Notes under the pieces: generated by a model
What the model was told of the DNA's origin: nothing
What the model saw: the letters and a program-made list of their open reading frames with translations, nothing else
Database searches by the model: none
Translations under genes and position numbers: made by a program
From: an uncultured Pelagibacteraceae bacterium
Lineage (GTDB): Bacteria; Pseudomonadota; Alphaproteobacteria; Pelagibacterales; Pelagibacteraceae
Direction of reading: 5' to 3'
DNA length: 64,000 nucleotides
Assembly: GCA_902593405.1 (NCBI GenBank)
Contig: CACJIB010000003.1
Location: forward strand, 17,092-81,091
In this document: one piece after another, positions 8,647-16,479 of the stretch
How the letters are laid out: each line of letters starts with the position of its first letter
Numbering within the stretch: position 1 is the first letter of the stretch

Positions 8647-8931
8647 TTACCACTTCTTTGTTTTTACATTGTGAACATGCACATGCTCACCTTTTTTGAT
8701 TGATTTAACAACTTTACCAATATCGTGACCATACTTTAAAATAGTATCACCCTCTTTAAGGTCAACCATTGCAATTTTATGACCTAAAGGTATTTCATCT
8801 ACGGATTGAATATTAGTTGAACTGTCGTCTTCCATTATCCAGCAAGCACAGTCCTGTTTAGGTGTGATTTTTTCAATAACAACTACTCCCACGTTGTCTT
8901 TTTTATCATGTATGATTATATCTGTTGCCAT
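8647..8931 (-). CDS. suyA: Sulfolactate sulfo-lyase small subunit (SAF domain)
   Basis: This 94-aa protein is the small SAF-domain partner of the UxaA-family large subunit. The fold is suggested by [27 protein letters not shown] and [23 protein letters not shown], the last being the usual end of UxaA N-terminal domains. Two Cys near residue 28-30 (CACW) are visible. In altronate dehydratase the SAF domain is fused to the large domain. A separate gene four bases before suyB is the SuyAB arrangement. It is the first gene of the leftward operon and diverges from xsc. Confidence 0.85.
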   Translation of the reverse strand: MATDIIIHDKKDNVGVVVIEKITPKQDCACWIMEDDSSTNIQSVDEIPLGHKIAMVDLKEGDTILKYGHDIGKVVKSIKKGEHVHVHNVKTKKW

Positions 8932-8987
8932 ATCGTGTCGATTTGTTTGTTTGAAATTTGTAAAAACTTATATATTAATCGCACAAA

Positions 8988-9017
8988 TTAACAAACGAAT
9001 TTTATAAATAGTATAAC
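8988..9017 (+). promoter_or_regulatory. Predicted sigma70-type promoter of xsc
   Basis: TTAACA (8988-8993) and TATAAC (9012-9017) each differ by one base from the consensus, with an 18-base spacer. Transcription would start near 9024, followed by GAGAGG at 9027-9032 and the xsc ATG at 9043. The 111-base spacer also has to hold the leftward suyA promoter, so shared control is possible. Confidence 0.5.
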
Positions 9018-9042
9018 TACACTTTAGAGAGGTTCTAGTTTT

Positions 9043-10827
9043 ATGACAAAAATGACAACAGAAGAAGCCTTTGTAAAAGTTTTACAAATGCACGGTATTG
9101 AACATGCGTTTGGAATTATCGGTTCAGCCTTTATGCCAATTTCAGATATTTTTCCAGATGCAGGTATTACTTTTTGGGATGTCGCTCATGAAACAAATGG
9201 TGGTTTAATTGCTGATGGTTACACAAGAGCTACTGGTAAAATGTCAATGGTTATTGCTCAGAACGGACCTGGAATTACTGGATTAGTTACACCAATCAAA
9301 ACAGCTTATTGGAATCATACACCTCTTTTATTAGTTACACCGCAAGCAGCGAACAAAACAATGGGGCAAGGTGGATTTCAAGAAGTAGAGCAAATGAATT
9401 TATTCAAAGACATGGTTTGTTATCAAGAAGAAGTAAGAGACCCATCAAGAATGGCAGAAGTGCTAAATAGAGTTATAGAAAAGGCTATAAGAGGATCAGC
9501 GCCAGCACAAATTAATGTTCCAAGAGATTATTGGTGTCAAGTAATTGATATTGATCTTCCTCCGATTGTAAGACTCGAAAGACAAGGGGGAGGAAATGAT
9601 GCTGTAGCTAAAGCAGCTGACTTGTTATCTAAAGCAAAGTTTCCAGTAATATTATCTGGAGCAGGCGTTGTTATTGGAGGAGCTATAGAAGCTACAAAAA
9701 AACTTGCAGAAAAATTAGATTCACCTGTTTGTTCAGGTTACCAACATAATGACAGCTTTCCAGGAAGCCATCCTTTAGCTGTTGGTCCTCTTGGATACAA
9801 TGGATCAAAAGCTGCAATGGAATTAATTTCAAAAGCTGACGTAGTGTTAGCATTGGGAACTAGATTAAATCCATTTTCTACCTTACCTGGTTATGGAATT
9901 GATTATTGGCCAAAGAATGCAAACATCATTCAAGTTGATATTAATCCTGATAGAATAGGTTTGACTAAAAAAGTTACTGTAGGAATAAGTGGTGATGCAA
10001 AATTAGTTGCCGAACAAATTTTTGAAAAATTATCTTCAAATGCTGGTGACACTGACAGACAAGCTAGAAAAGACTTAATTCATCAAACTAAGTCAGCTTG
10101 GTTACAAAAACTTTCAAGTTTAGATCATGAAGATGATGATGAAGGAACAGTCTGGAACAAAGAAGCAAGAGAAAGAGATGCAGATAGAATGTCACCAAGA
10201 CAAGCTTGGAGAGCAATTCAAGCAGGAATGCCTGACGATGTAATTATATCAAGTGATATAGGAAACAATTGTGCGATAGGTAATGCTTACCCTACATTCG
10301 AAAAGCCAAGGAAATATTTAGCACCAGGTTTATTTGGTCCTTGTGGTTATGGTTTTCCATCAATATTGGGAGCGAAAATTGGTTGTCCGGATACTCCTGT
10401 TATCGGATTTGCTGGCGATGGTGCTTTTGGAATAAGTATGAATGAAATGAGTTCATGTGCAAGAGAAGAGTGGCCCGCAATAACAATGGTTATTTTTAGA
10501 AATTATCAATGGGGTGCAGAAAAAAGAAATACGACACTTTGGTTTGATAATAACTTTGTAGGTACAGAATTAGATCCAGAATTAAGTTATGCAAAAGTGG
10601 CTGATGCTTGTGGTTTAAAAGGTGTAACTGTTAGAACAATGGAAGAAACCACAAACGCAATAAGGCAATCTTGTGAAGATCAGAAAAAAGGAATTACGAC
10701 TTTTATTGAGGTTATTTTAAATCAAGAACTTGGCGAACCATTTAGAAGAGATGCTATGAAAAAACCAGTTAGAGTAGCTGGTATTGATAAAAAAGACATG
10801 AAACCTCAAAAATCACTTAATGGATGA
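9043..10827 (+). CDS. xsc: Sulfoacetaldehyde acetyltransferase
   Basis: This ThDP-dependent enzyme converts sulfoacetaldehyde and phosphate to acetyl phosphate and sulfite, the central cleavage step for taurine and other C2 sulfonates. At 594 aa it has family length. The N-terminal pyrimidine domain has the catalytic Glu at residue 50 within the Xsc-type segment TFWDVAHETNGG. The ThDP/Mg motif GDGAFG lies near 461 with NYQWGAEKRN following. A purine-rich site GAGAGG lies ten bases before the ATG. No phosphotransacetylase or taurine aminotransferase gene is adjacent, so acetyl phosphate must be handled by genes elsewhere. Confidence 0.96.
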   Translation: MTKMTTEEAFVKVLQMHGIEHAFGIIGSAFMPISDIFPDAGITFWDVAHETNGGLIADGYTRATGKMSMVIAQNGPGITGLVTPIKTAYWNHTPLLLVTPQAANKTMGQGGFQEVEQMNLFKDMVCYQEEVRDPSRMAEVLNRVIEKAIRGSAPAQINVPRDYWCQVIDIDLPPIVRLERQGGGNDAVAKAADLLSKAKFPVILSGAGVVIGGAIEATKKLAEKLDSPVCSGYQHNDSFPGSHPLAVGPLGYNGSKAAMELISKADVVLALGTRLNPFSTLPGYGIDYWPKNANIIQVDINPDRIGLTKKVTVGISGDAKLVAEQIFEKLSSNAGDTDRQARKDLIHQTKSAWLQKLSSLDHEDDDEGTVWNKEARERDADRMSPRQAWRAIQAGMPDDVIISSDIGNNCAIGNAYPTFEKPRKYLAPGLFGPCGYGFPSILGAKIGCPDTPVIGFAGDGAFGISMNEMSSCAREEWPAITMVIFRNYQWGAEKRNTTLWFDNNFVGTELDPELSYAKVADACGLKGVTVRTMEETTNAIRQSCEDQKKGITTFIEVILNQELGEPFRRDAMKKPVRVAGIDKKDMKPQKSLNG

Positions 10828-11203
10828 TATTAAGATAGGCTCTAATAGAAGTTTTGGTTTAGTTTTTTCCATAGTTTTTCTAATAATTGCAATTTATCCT
10901 TTGATTAATAGTGAGGGATTGAGGGTATGGTCTTTAATTATTGCAATAATTTTTTTAGTTTTAGGGTTAATAAACTCTAAAATTTTAACCCCATTAAATA
11001 AACTTTGGTTTAAATTTGGAATATTATTAGGGAAAATAGTATCACCAGTAATAATGGCAGTAATATTTTTTTTAGTCGTAACTCCAATTGGTTTATTTAT
11101 GAGAATGATTGGTAAAGATTTATTAAATTTAAAGTTTAATAAAAATAAATCTTATTGGATTGAAAAGTCTGGTCCAAAGAGTAAGATGAGCAATCAATTT
11201 TAG
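10820..11203 (+). CDS. SxtJ-like small membrane protein
   Basis: This 127-aa membrane protein has two to four hydrophobic segments (about residues 12-30, 35-52, 65-98). It matches the pattern of the SxtJ family: the tail GLFMRMIGKDLLNLKF followed by a basic, aromatic KSYWIEK end is typical. It overlaps the end of xsc by eight bases and precedes a 49-aa protein and a carbamoyltransferase, the same partners SxtJ has elsewhere. The biochemical role of SxtJ is unknown. A helper function for the carbamoyltransferase at the membrane is inferred from conserved company only. Confidence 0.75.
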   Translation: MDDIKIGSNRSFGLVFSIVFLIIAIYPLINSEGLRVWSLIIAIIFLVLGLINSKILTPLNKLWFKFGILLGKIVSPVIMAVIFFLVVTPIGLFMRMIGKDLLNLKFNKNKSYWIEKSGPKSKMSNQF

Positions 11204-11204
11204 T

Positions 11205-11354
11205 ATGAGTTTTATAAAAGAATTTTGGGAATTTTTAAAAGTAAGAAAAAAATATTGGCTTTTACCAATTATCATTGTTTTAGTTTTATTTGGTGGTCTA
11301 ATAGTATTAACTCAAGGTTCAGCAGTAGCTCCATTTATTTATACGATTTTTTAA
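11205..11354 (+). CDS. 49-aa DUF5989/SxtK-like small membrane protein
   Basis: This short gene lies between the SxtJ-like gene and the carbamoyltransferase, one base after the former and one before the latter. The product starts MSFIKEFWEFLKVRKKYWLLP and continues into a single helix (IIIVLVLFGGLIVLTQGSAVAPFIYTIF). This layout of an amphipathic aromatic/basic start, one transmembrane helix and an AVAPFIYTIF-like end is that of DUF5989 proteins, including SxtK of about 54 aa. Function unknown. The tight spacing argues that it is a real translated gene. Confidence 0.75.
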   Translation: MSFIKEFWEFLKVRKKYWLLPIIIVLVLFGGLIVLTQGSAVAPFIYTIF

Positions 11355-11355
11355 A

Positions 11356-13191
11356 GTGTCGTCAATATTAGGTATATCCGCATTTTATCATGATAGTGCA
11401 GCTTGTCTTTTAAAAGATGGGAAAATTATTGCAGCAGCACAAGAGGAGAGATTTAGTAGAAAAAAACATGATCCAAATTATCCTCATAACGCAATTGAGT
11501 TTGTGTTAAAGTATTCAAATTTAAAATTAAGTGAAGTTGATCAAATAGTTTTTTTTGAGAAACCATTTTTAAAATTTGAAAGATTATTAGAAACATATGT
11601 AGCTTTTGCTCCTAGAGGTTTCGTTTCTTTTGCAAAAGCTATGCCTTTATGGATTAAGGAAAAGCTTTTTCAAAAAAATCTTTTATTTAATAAACTAAAA
11701 AAACATGATGAAAATTACAAATCTGACGAAAATATTTTTTTTTCAGACCATCATCTAAGCCATGCAGCAAGTGCTTTTTTCCCATCTCCTTTTAAAGAAG
11801 CTGTCGTATTAACAGCAGACGGTGTAGGTGAGTGGGCAACAACAACCGTTGCTGTGGGAAAAGATAATAATCTAGAAATTAAAAAAGAAATTCACTTTCC
11901 ACATTCACTTGGATTACTCTATTCTGCCTTTACTTTTTACACGGGTTTTAAAGTAAATAGTGGAGAGTATAAATTAATGGGTTTAGCTCCTTATGGAAAT
12001 CCTATTTATGAAGATAAAGTAAAACAATTAGTTGATTTAAAAGAAGATGGAACTTTTAGATTGGATCAAAAATATTTTAATTATGCAACTGGACTTACAA
12101 TGACAAATGAAAAATTTAATAATTTATTTGGTCAAAAACCTCGTAATCCACAAAATGAAAAGTTAACACAATTTCATATGGATATTGCAGCTTCAATTCA
12201 AAAAGTTACTGAAGAGATAATGATTAATTTAGCTAAATCTATTCGAGAAGAATATGGTATTAAAAACTTATGTCTAGCTGGTGGTGTAGCTTTGAATTGT
12301 GTTGCAAACGGAAAAATTCTTAAAGAAAAAATTTTTGACAATATTTGGATTCAACCAGCAGCTGGTGATGCTGGTGGTTCTTTAGGCGCAGCTTTAGCTT
12401 TATGGTATATTGATCAAGGAAATAAAAGGTCAGTAAATTCAAATGATGACATGAAAGGTTCATATTTAGGTACTGAATTTGATCAGGATGATATTGAAAC
12501 AGAGTTGAAAACTGTAGGAGCAAATTTTGAAATTTTAAAGTATGATGAATTAATTGATAAAACCGCTGAACTTTTATCAAATGAAAAAGCTATAGGATGG
12601 TTTCAGGGCAGAATGGAATTTGGTCCAAGAGCTTTAGGAGGCAGGTCTATTTTAGGAGATCCTAGATCTGACAAAATGCAAAAAAATTTAAATCTTAAGG
12701 TAAAATATAGAGAAAGTTTTAGACCTTTTGCACCTTCAGTTATTAGAGAAGATTTGTCAGAATGGTTCGAAATGAATGTTGATAGCCCTTACATGTTATT
12801 AGTAGCTAATATCAACTCTAATAAAAAAATTGAAATGAATGATGAGCAAAAAAAACTTTTTGGTATAGATAAATTAAATGTCAAGAGATCTGAAATTCCA
12901 GCAGTAACTCATGTTGATTATTCAGCTAGAGTTCAAACAGTTACAAAAGATACCAATGTTCGTTATTATGATTTAATTTCTAAGTTTAAGGAAAAAACGG
13001 GTTGTCCTGTTATTGTAAATACTTCCTTTAATGTAAGAGGTGAACCAATTGTAAATACACCAGCTGATGCTTTTAATTGTTTTATGGGTACTGAGTTAGA
13101 TTATTTGGTTATTGGTGATTGTATTTTAGATAAAACAAAACAAGATTCTAAACTTAAAAAAGACTACACTAAAGAATTTGAATTGGATTAA
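11356..13191 (+). CDS. NodU/CmcH family O-carbamoyltransferase (SxtI-like)
   Basis: This 611-aa carbamoyltransferase transfers a carbamoyl group from carbamoyl phosphate, via a carbamoyl-adenylate, to a hydroxyl of an acceptor. The N-terminal Kae1-like domain begins ILGISAFYHDSAACLL and contains the metal-binding-type HHLSHAASAF near residues 131-140. The C-terminal domain has GWFQGRMEFGPRALGGRSIL near 413-432 and NTSFNVRGEP near 555. The start codon is GTG at 11356, one base after the small DUF5989 gene. Length and neighbours match SxtI. The acceptor is unknown and could be a surface sugar or a small metabolite. Confidence 0.88.
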   Translation: MSSILGISAFYHDSAACLLKDGKIIAAAQEERFSRKKHDPNYPHNAIEFVLKYSNLKLSEVDQIVFFEKPFLKFERLLETYVAFAPRGFVSFAKAMPLWIKEKLFQKNLLFNKLKKHDENYKSDENIFFSDHHLSHAASAFFPSPFKEAVVLTADGVGEWATTTVAVGKDNNLEIKKEIHFPHSLGLLYSAFTFYTGFKVNSGEYKLMGLAPYGNPIYEDKVKQLVDLKEDGTFRLDQKYFNYATGLTMTNEKFNNLFGQKPRNPQNEKLTQFHMDIAASIQKVTEEIMINLAKSIREEYGIKNLCLAGGVALNCVANGKILKEKIFDNIWIQPAAGDAGGSLGAALALWYIDQGNKRSVNSNDDMKGSYLGTEFDQDDIETELKTVGANFEILKYDELIDKTAELLSNEKAIGWFQGRMEFGPRALGGRSILGDPRSDKMQKNLNLKVKYRESFRPFAPSVIREDLSEWFEMNVDSPYMLLVANINSNKKIEMNDEQKKLFGIDKLNVKRSEIPAVTHVDYSARVQTVTKDTNVRYYDLISKFKEKTGCPVIVNTSFNVRGEPIVNTPADAFNCFMGTELDYLVIGDCILDKTKQDSKLKKDYTKEFELD

Positions 13192-14309
13192 AAATTGATA
13201 TTTTTTTTAATACTTTCAAACACTATTTTACTTCCATTTTCGTTCCAATGAACATCCCCATATATAAAATTATCAAAAATAAATTGATTATTATTTTTAG
13301 ATTTAAAATTATCATATAAGCTTAAAAAATTAATTTTTCTTTTTTTTGTAAATTCTTTCCAGTATTTTTCATGGTAATTATCACCAAAAGCCACTTGAGC
13401 TGGCCAAGGATAAACTATTAAAGTTGATTGTATATTATTTTGTTTTAATAATTGAAATAATTTTTCTAAAAATATTTCTGATTGTTTGAGACCATCCTTA
13501 ATTTCCTCAAATTTCTCATTATTATAGGTCCAATAACCTCTATCTATATGTGTCATTCTATAAAACATTACTTCATCTTTATTCGTATCAAAAAAACTTT
13601 TATCTAGATTTCTTGAAGTCTTATATTTTAATTTTATGTAATTTTTTGTAATTTCGGTTTTATCAGATATTAGATTTAAAAATCTAAAAGTAATTGTATT
13701 ATCTCTTAACAGTCTACCTAGTGAATAAAAATTCTTTTTAAATATATTGCGATTTTTTCTCTCTTTATAAGTTAAAATATTTCCTTCATTGTCAAATTTA
13801 ATAAATAATTCATCATAAATGTCTGATACATCTAAAAAAATTAAAGCTTGATCAAATTTGTATCCTTGATTTATGTAATATTCAGTTTTTTTAAAATAAA
13901 TACTTGGAGAGTATGAACCAACTGCACTATTTAAAATTTCATAATTTTTTCCTAAGTAATTTTCTAACAATCCTGCAAAAGTATTTTTATAATTTACACC
14001 CGAGCCCTCAATAAAAGAATCTCCTATTAGTAGAATTCTTTTTTGTTTTAAATTATTTTTTGAAACTACTCTATTTTTTTTGTCGATAAACCCGATTGAA
14101 TTAGTAATAATTTTTTTTGTGATTTTGCCACCCCATTTTTCATCCTCATTGATGTTAGGTAATAATCCATGATGATAGATTTCTGATGGAATTCTCCAAT
14201 ATTTTTCATTCCAGTCTGCAATATTCCAGTAATTGGTACTTTTTAATATTAAATTTGAAATTAAAAAGTCAAAAAAAAGAAATAATGTTAAATATTTTAA
14301 TTTTTTCAT
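13188..14309 (-). CDS. SGNH/GDSL-type hydrolase family protein, secreted or membrane-anchored
   Basis: This 373-aa protein begins with a hydrophobic segment (residues 5-22) that looks like a signal peptide or anchor. The SGNH nucleophile motif IGDSFIEG has Ser98 at its centre, and the C-terminal catalytic pair is in GDVHWNENG (Asp352 and His354). Such enzymes esterify or de-esterify O-acyl or similar groups on envelope polymers. It converges on the carbamoyltransferase gene with a four-base overlap. In saxitoxin clusters a GDSL-type hydrolase (SxtL) also accompanies the carbamoyltransferase. The substrate is unknown. Confidence 0.8.
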   Translation of the reverse strand: MKKLKYLTLFLFFDFLISNLILKSTNYWNIADWNEKYWRIPSEIYHHGLLPNINEDEKWGGKITKKIITNSIGFIDKKNRVVSKNNLKQKRILLIGDSFIEGSGVNYKNTFAGLLENYLGKNYEILNSAVGSYSPSIYFKKTEYYINQGYKFDQALIFLDVSDIYDELFIKFDNEGNILTYKERKNRNIFKKNFYSLGRLLRDNTITFRFLNLISDKTEITKNYIKLKYKTSRNLDKSFFDTNKDEVMFYRMTHIDRGYWTYNNEKFEEIKDGLKQSEIFLEKLFQLLKQNNIQSTLIVYPWPAQVAFGDNYHEKYWKEFTKKRKINFLSLYDNFKSKNNNQFIFDNFIYGDVHWNENGSKIVFESIKKNINF

Positions 14310-14366
14310 TTTATATAAATACAGATTTTCATTTATTTTTTATTATTATATTAAAAGAGAAATTAA

Positions 14367-15671
14367 ATGAATTTAATAAATGATAATAGCTGTGCTTGGA
14401 TTAATGATCTTTCTAAAAGGATAAATATTAAGTCAATCAGCAAAAATGAAAATTGTGATTTCCTCGTAATTGGAGCTGGTTATACAGGATTGTCTGCAGC
14501 AAGAAAACTAGGTCAACTTTATCCTAATCAAAAAATATTATTAGTAGATGCTCAGCTAGCAGGAGAGGGAGCAAGTTCGAGAAATTCTGGCTATCTAGTT
14601 GATACAACACTAAATGATGGTTTTACGTCTAATAAAGAATTAGATAATTATAAAAAAAAAACAGACATTTATAAATTAGGAATAGATGCTGTTAAAAAAT
14701 TTATTAAAGAATATCAGGTAGATTGTGATTGGAATGAATGTGGAAAATATTTTGCTTCATCAAAAGTAGAAGATAAAAAAATATTAGATAAATTCTCAGT
14801 TACTTTATCCAAATTAGGTTTTGAACATAATTTATTATCTAACGAAGAACTAAGAAAGAGATTGGGTACTAATTTTTACAAAATAGCTCTTCATACAAAA
14901 GGGGGAATTTTATTGCATCCGGGTAAATTAGTTAGAGCTATGATTGATACATTGCCAGATAATGTAAATCTTTATGAAAATTCTTCTTTGTTAAATTGGA
15001 ATATAGCTAATAACAAAGTTATTTGTAATTTTAAAAACGGTTTAATTAAAACTAAAAAAATAATTTTTGCTACAAATGGGTTTTTAAGGTCTTTAGGAAT
15101 AAAATCTAATTACAATTTTCCTATTACTTTGACAGCAAGTATGACTAGATCTTTAACAAATGAAGAGTTCGTATCTATTGGTGAGCCAAAAGAGTGGGGG
15201 GTTTTACCTGTTAAACCAATGGGAGCCACTATTAGAATGACAAAGGATAGAAGAATTTTAATTAGAAATACTGCTGAAGTTTGCAATCCTTATCAAATGT
15301 CTAAATCTGTATTACAAAAAAGATCATTAAAACAAAAGATTGGAATTAAAAAAAGATTTCCTCAATTACCTCAAAATATCATAAGATCAAGTTGGTCAGG
15401 TGTAGTTTCACGATCAAGAAATAGCTCTCAAATTTTTGAAATGATAGATCAAAACGTTTTTGTTGCAGGATGTTATAATGGTTCAGGAATAGGAGTTGGA
15501 ACATTATTTGGTGAACAAATTGCAATTAAAGCATCTGGAGAACATTCAAACGAAATTGAGACTATTGAAAAAAGAAAAAAACCTAATTTATTACCTCCAC
15601 AGCCATTTTTAAATTTAGGTATTAAAGCAAGATTAATTTATGAAAGGTTTATAGCGAACTCAGATATTTAA
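14367..15671 (+). CDS. FAD-dependent oxidoreductase, DAO family
   Basis: This 434-aa flavoprotein is of the D-amino-acid oxidase/glycine oxidase superfamily, close in layout to gamma-glutamylputrescine oxidases. The FAD motif is FLVIGAGYTGLSAARKLG at about 31-48, with VDAQLAGEGASSRNSGY following (the ASSRNSG segment is typical of PuuB-like members). A C-terminal GCYNGSGIGVGTLFGEQIA closes the FAD domain. Likely chemistry is oxidation of an amine or N-substituted amino acid. The substrate is not evident and the neighbours on both sides point the opposite way, so it is a single-gene unit. Confidence 0.82.
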   Translation: MNLINDNSCAWINDLSKRINIKSISKNENCDFLVIGAGYTGLSAARKLGQLYPNQKILLVDAQLAGEGASSRNSGYLVDTTLNDGFTSNKELDNYKKKTDIYKLGIDAVKKFIKEYQVDCDWNECGKYFASSKVEDKKILDKFSVTLSKLGFEHNLLSNEELRKRLGTNFYKIALHTKGGILLHPGKLVRAMIDTLPDNVNLYENSSLLNWNIANNKVICNFKNGLIKTKKIIFATNGFLRSLGIKSNYNFPITLTASMTRSLTNEEFVSIGEPKEWGVLPVKPMGATIRMTKDRRILIRNTAEVCNPYQMSKSVLQKRSLKQKIGIKKRFPQLPQNIIRSSWSGVVSRSRNSSQIFEMIDQNVFVAGCYNGSGIGVGTLFGEQIAIKASGEHSNEIETIEKRKKPNLLPPQPFLNLGIKARLIYERFIANSDI

Positions 15672-16415
15672 TTATTTATAATTAATTAAAATTTTCATAA
15701 GTAGTTTATTTTTTGCAATTAGATCAATAATTTTTTTTTTTATATTTCCTTTTTTTTTATAATTCACATAAATACAATTAAGCAAATAGTGTAATTCATC
15801 ATCAATTATATAATTATCAATTATATGATCTCTAGAGAAAAATGTTTTATTTAAAAAAAATAAATTTCCAGTGTATCCAATTAATTCAAATTTTTTAGAA
15901 ACCTCATTATATATTGATGAAAAACTATTACATTTGCCATCTAAAGAGTGTTCAGATAATACTCCGTACTTTTGTCGTCCGCCCTCTATTATTAATAATT
16001 TTGGAAAATAAACTTTTAAAGACCTGTAAACATCTAAATCATACGAGTCGATATCAATTGACATAATATCAATGTTATTTTTAACATTATTTTTTTTTAA
16101 AATGTTATCTAATGTATCTTGATGATTTTTTTCAAATTGAACTTTTTTGTTTATAGGTTTAATTTGTGGATACATTTCTTTTAATTTTTCTAATTTATTG
16201 AAAAGAATTTTATCTATTTCAATAAATATGGCATTATTAACCTTATTGTTATTAATGAGATTAAAAGTATTAGAGTTTTTTTCGATATCACCTGCTCCAA
16301 ATTCAACAATATTTAATTTTTTTTCAGAAAAACTTCTTATAAGAATTTCTTCTATGATCCCATCCTCACCATTTTGTGAAAAATTATCAAATTTGTATAA
16401 ATGTAAATTTTTCAT
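15672..16415 (-). CDS. FkbM-like SAM-dependent methyltransferase, putative
   Basis: This 247-aa protein starts with a SQNGEDGIIEEIL segment, found in a group of FkbM-related methyltransferase-like proteins. It has a SAM-site-like IVEFGAGD (about 36-43), an acidic strand FIEIDK (63-68), and IDIMSIDIDSYDLDVYRSL (about 113-131), which matches the motif following the methyltransferase core. The tail is Lys-rich. The acceptor is unknown, though such proteins often modify surface glycans. It abuts the FAD oxidase gene end to end without a spacer. Confidence 0.6.
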   Translation of the reverse strand: MKNLHLYKFDNFSQNGEDGIIEEILIRSFSEKKLNIVEFGAGDIEKNSNTFNLINNNKVNNAIFIEIDKILFNKLEKLKEMYPQIKPINKKVQFEKNHQDTLDNILKKNNVKNNIDIMSIDIDSYDLDVYRSLKVYFPKLLIIEGGRQKYGVLSEHSLDGKCNSFSSIYNEVSKKFELIGYTGNLFFLNKTFFSRDHIIDNYIIDDELHYLLNCIYVNYKKKGNIKKKIIDLIAKNKLLMKILINYK

Positions 16416-16479
16416 AGCTTAATATCTGACTACCTAGGAACTGAAATTATATCTTTATGGGTTCTTCTCATACAGCTTA

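Noticed and set aside
7476..8931. Altronate or galactarate dehydratase for the UxaA-family pair
   Set aside because: No sugar acid genes are nearby. Separate SAF subunit, YeiH-type exporter and xsc favour sulfolactate lyase, though sequence alone does not exclude the alternative.
10820..14309. A saxitoxin biosynthesis cluster
   Set aside because: Only the carbamoyltransferase group of genes is present. No polyketide synthase-like sxtA, amidinotransferase, cyclase or oxygenase genes occur in the window.
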